From the NCBI RefSeq assembly GCF_001425905.1, contig NZ_LMDY01000012.1, positions 497,734 through 561,733 of the forward strand: DNA of 64,000 nt, given 5' to 3'. Source of the stretch: Methylibium sp. Root1272. Its GTDB lineage: Bacteria; Pseudomonadota; Gammaproteobacteria; Burkholderiales; Burkholderiaceae_C. This document shows, piece after piece, positions 63,436 to 64,000 of the stretch. The translations under genes and the position numbers were made by a program. The notes beneath the pieces were generated by a model. That model did not search any database and was not told where the DNA came from. It saw only the letters and a program-made list of their open reading frames with translations. The first letter of the stretch is position 1, and each line of letters begins with the position of its first letter.

Positions 63436-63897
63436 GTGGTCAACGCTCAACAGGTCCAGCCCGGATCCTTCCTGACCCTGCACTACCGGCTCTCCGGCCC
63501 CGACGGTGCCGATCTGATCAACACCTTCGCCGACAAGCCGGCCACGCTGTCGCTGGGCACCGGCGAGCTGGCGCCGGCCGTGGAGCGGCGGCTGATCGGC
63601 CTGGCCGAGGGCGCGCACACCACCTTCCAGCTCGCTCCGGGCGAGGCTTTCGGCGAGCGCAATCCCGAGCTGCTGCAGCGCGTGGCGCTGTCGGTACTGC
63701 GCGAGCATGGCGACCCCGACGAGCGCTACGGCGTCGGTGACGTGGTGCAGTTCCCCACGCCGGACGGGCAGGGCGCCTTCGCCGGTGTGCTGCGCGAGCT
63801 GGGCCCGCCCGAAGAAGACTGGGCGCTGTTCGACTTCAACCACCCGCTCGCCGGCCAGCCGCTGAGCTTCGAGGTGCAACTGATCGGGGTGTTGTGA
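63436..63897 (+). CDS. slpA: FKBP-type peptidyl-prolyl isomerase (SlpA-like)
   Basis: A 153-residue two-domain isomerase of the SlpA/SlyD type. GSFLTLHYRLSGPDG at the start, then the FKBP core with LGTGELAPAVERRLIGLAEG and the inserted flap domain starting at FGERNPELLQRV. It helps protein folding by proline isomerisation. The start is GTG at 63436. Its stop overlaps the ispH start by one base (TGATG), the typical slpA-ispH pair. Confidence 0.9.
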   Translation: MVNAQQVQPGSFLTLHYRLSGPDGADLINTFADKPATLSLGTGELAPAVERRLIGLAEGAHTTFQLAPGEAFGERNPELLQRVALSVLREHGDPDERYGVGDVVQFPTPDGQGAFAGVLRELGPPEEDWALFDFNHPLAGQPLSFEVQLIGVL

Positions 63898-64000
63898 TGA
63901 CGATGAACGCGAGCCCGTCCCATGACGCCGAACACAGCGTGACCGACGTGCTGCTGGCCGAGCCGCGCGGCTTCTGCGCGGGCGTGGACCGAGCGATCGA
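63897..64000 (+). CDS. ispH: 4-hydroxy-3-methylbut-2-enyl diphosphate reductase, 5' part
   Basis: Only the first 34 residues are in the window. VLLAEPRGFCAGVDRAI is the invariant IspH start, with the first iron-sulfur cluster Cys in FCAGV. IspH makes the last step of the MEP isoprenoid pathway. The ATG at 63897 overlaps the slpA stop; a second ATG two codons later is also possible. Confidence 0.9.
   Translation, partial: MTMNASPSHDAEHSVTDVLLAEPRGFCAGVDRAI

Overview
The window is high-GC DNA with one short AT-rich spot, near 49.35-49.39 kb. Gene content points to a motile betaproteobacterium of the order Burkholderiales, probably the Leptothrix/Rubrivivax/Methylibium-like branch. Supporting marks are flagellar control by FlhDC, cheZ, a yicC-gmk-rpoZ block, a rph-rdgB-hemW block, the radC-FKBP-ispH order and a malonate decarboxylase cluster. 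The genus is an inference. I saw no insertion sequence, prophage or CRISPR array; the only RNA gene found is a tRNA-Ser.

Layout. 0-2.1 kb: the end of a malonate decarboxylase operon (mdcD-mdcE-mdcB). 2.1-7.7 kb: a LysR regulator divergent from a pirin and two flavin reductases, then an alpha/beta hydrolase and a Baeyer-Villiger-type monooxygenase with an altered fingerprint. 8.5-14.1 kb: a minus-strand operon with an exported cyanophycinase, an amino-acid-type ABC importer and a zinc hydrolase of the aspartoacylase class, which reads as a system for eating external cyanophycin. 14.3-15.8 kb: trhO and a small membrane protein.

15.8-27.4 kb: motility. motA-motB-cheY-cheZ and flhD-flhC lie on the minus strand; two tandem flagellins, fliD, fliS, fliT and a ycgR-like PilZ gene lie on the plus strand. 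Several sites fit a sigma-28 promoter (TCAAG-like -35, 11-12 bp spacer, CCGATAA-like -10), and one more lies in front of cheR at 59.8 kb. 27.5-40 kb: six signalling genes in a row: a multi-PAS HisKA_2 kinase with an ANTAR response regulator, a second kinase, a hybrid kinase with two receivers and an Hpt domain, a REC-PAS-GGDEF-EAL protein and a diguanylate cyclase. Two short unrecognised genes and the tRNA follow.

41-57 kb: housekeeping genes (apaH, a CorC/HlyC-type transporter, an SDR, greB, a CoA-transferase, spoT, rpoZ, gmk, yicC, rph, rdgB, hemW). Two insertions stand out: a persulfide module (metallo-beta-lactamase dioxygenase, ArsR/BigR-type sensor, two YeeE halves) between spoT and rpoZ, and a Ser/Thr kinase plus PP2C phosphatase pair between yicC and rph. 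57-61.5 kb: cheR-cheD-cheB, a second diguanylate cyclase and a FlhG/MinD-type ATPase, another motility and c-di-GMP locus. 61.5-64 kb: a truncated globin, an Smr protein, radC, an FKBP-type isomerase and the start of ispH.

Motility and c-di-GMP run through the window. The FlhDC and sigma-28 tiers, two flagellins, a chemotaxis adaptation set, a PilZ brake and three c-di-GMP enzymes fit a cell that switches between swimming and attachment. The only gene stretch longer than 300 bases without a gene is 20979-21532, upstream of the first flagellin.
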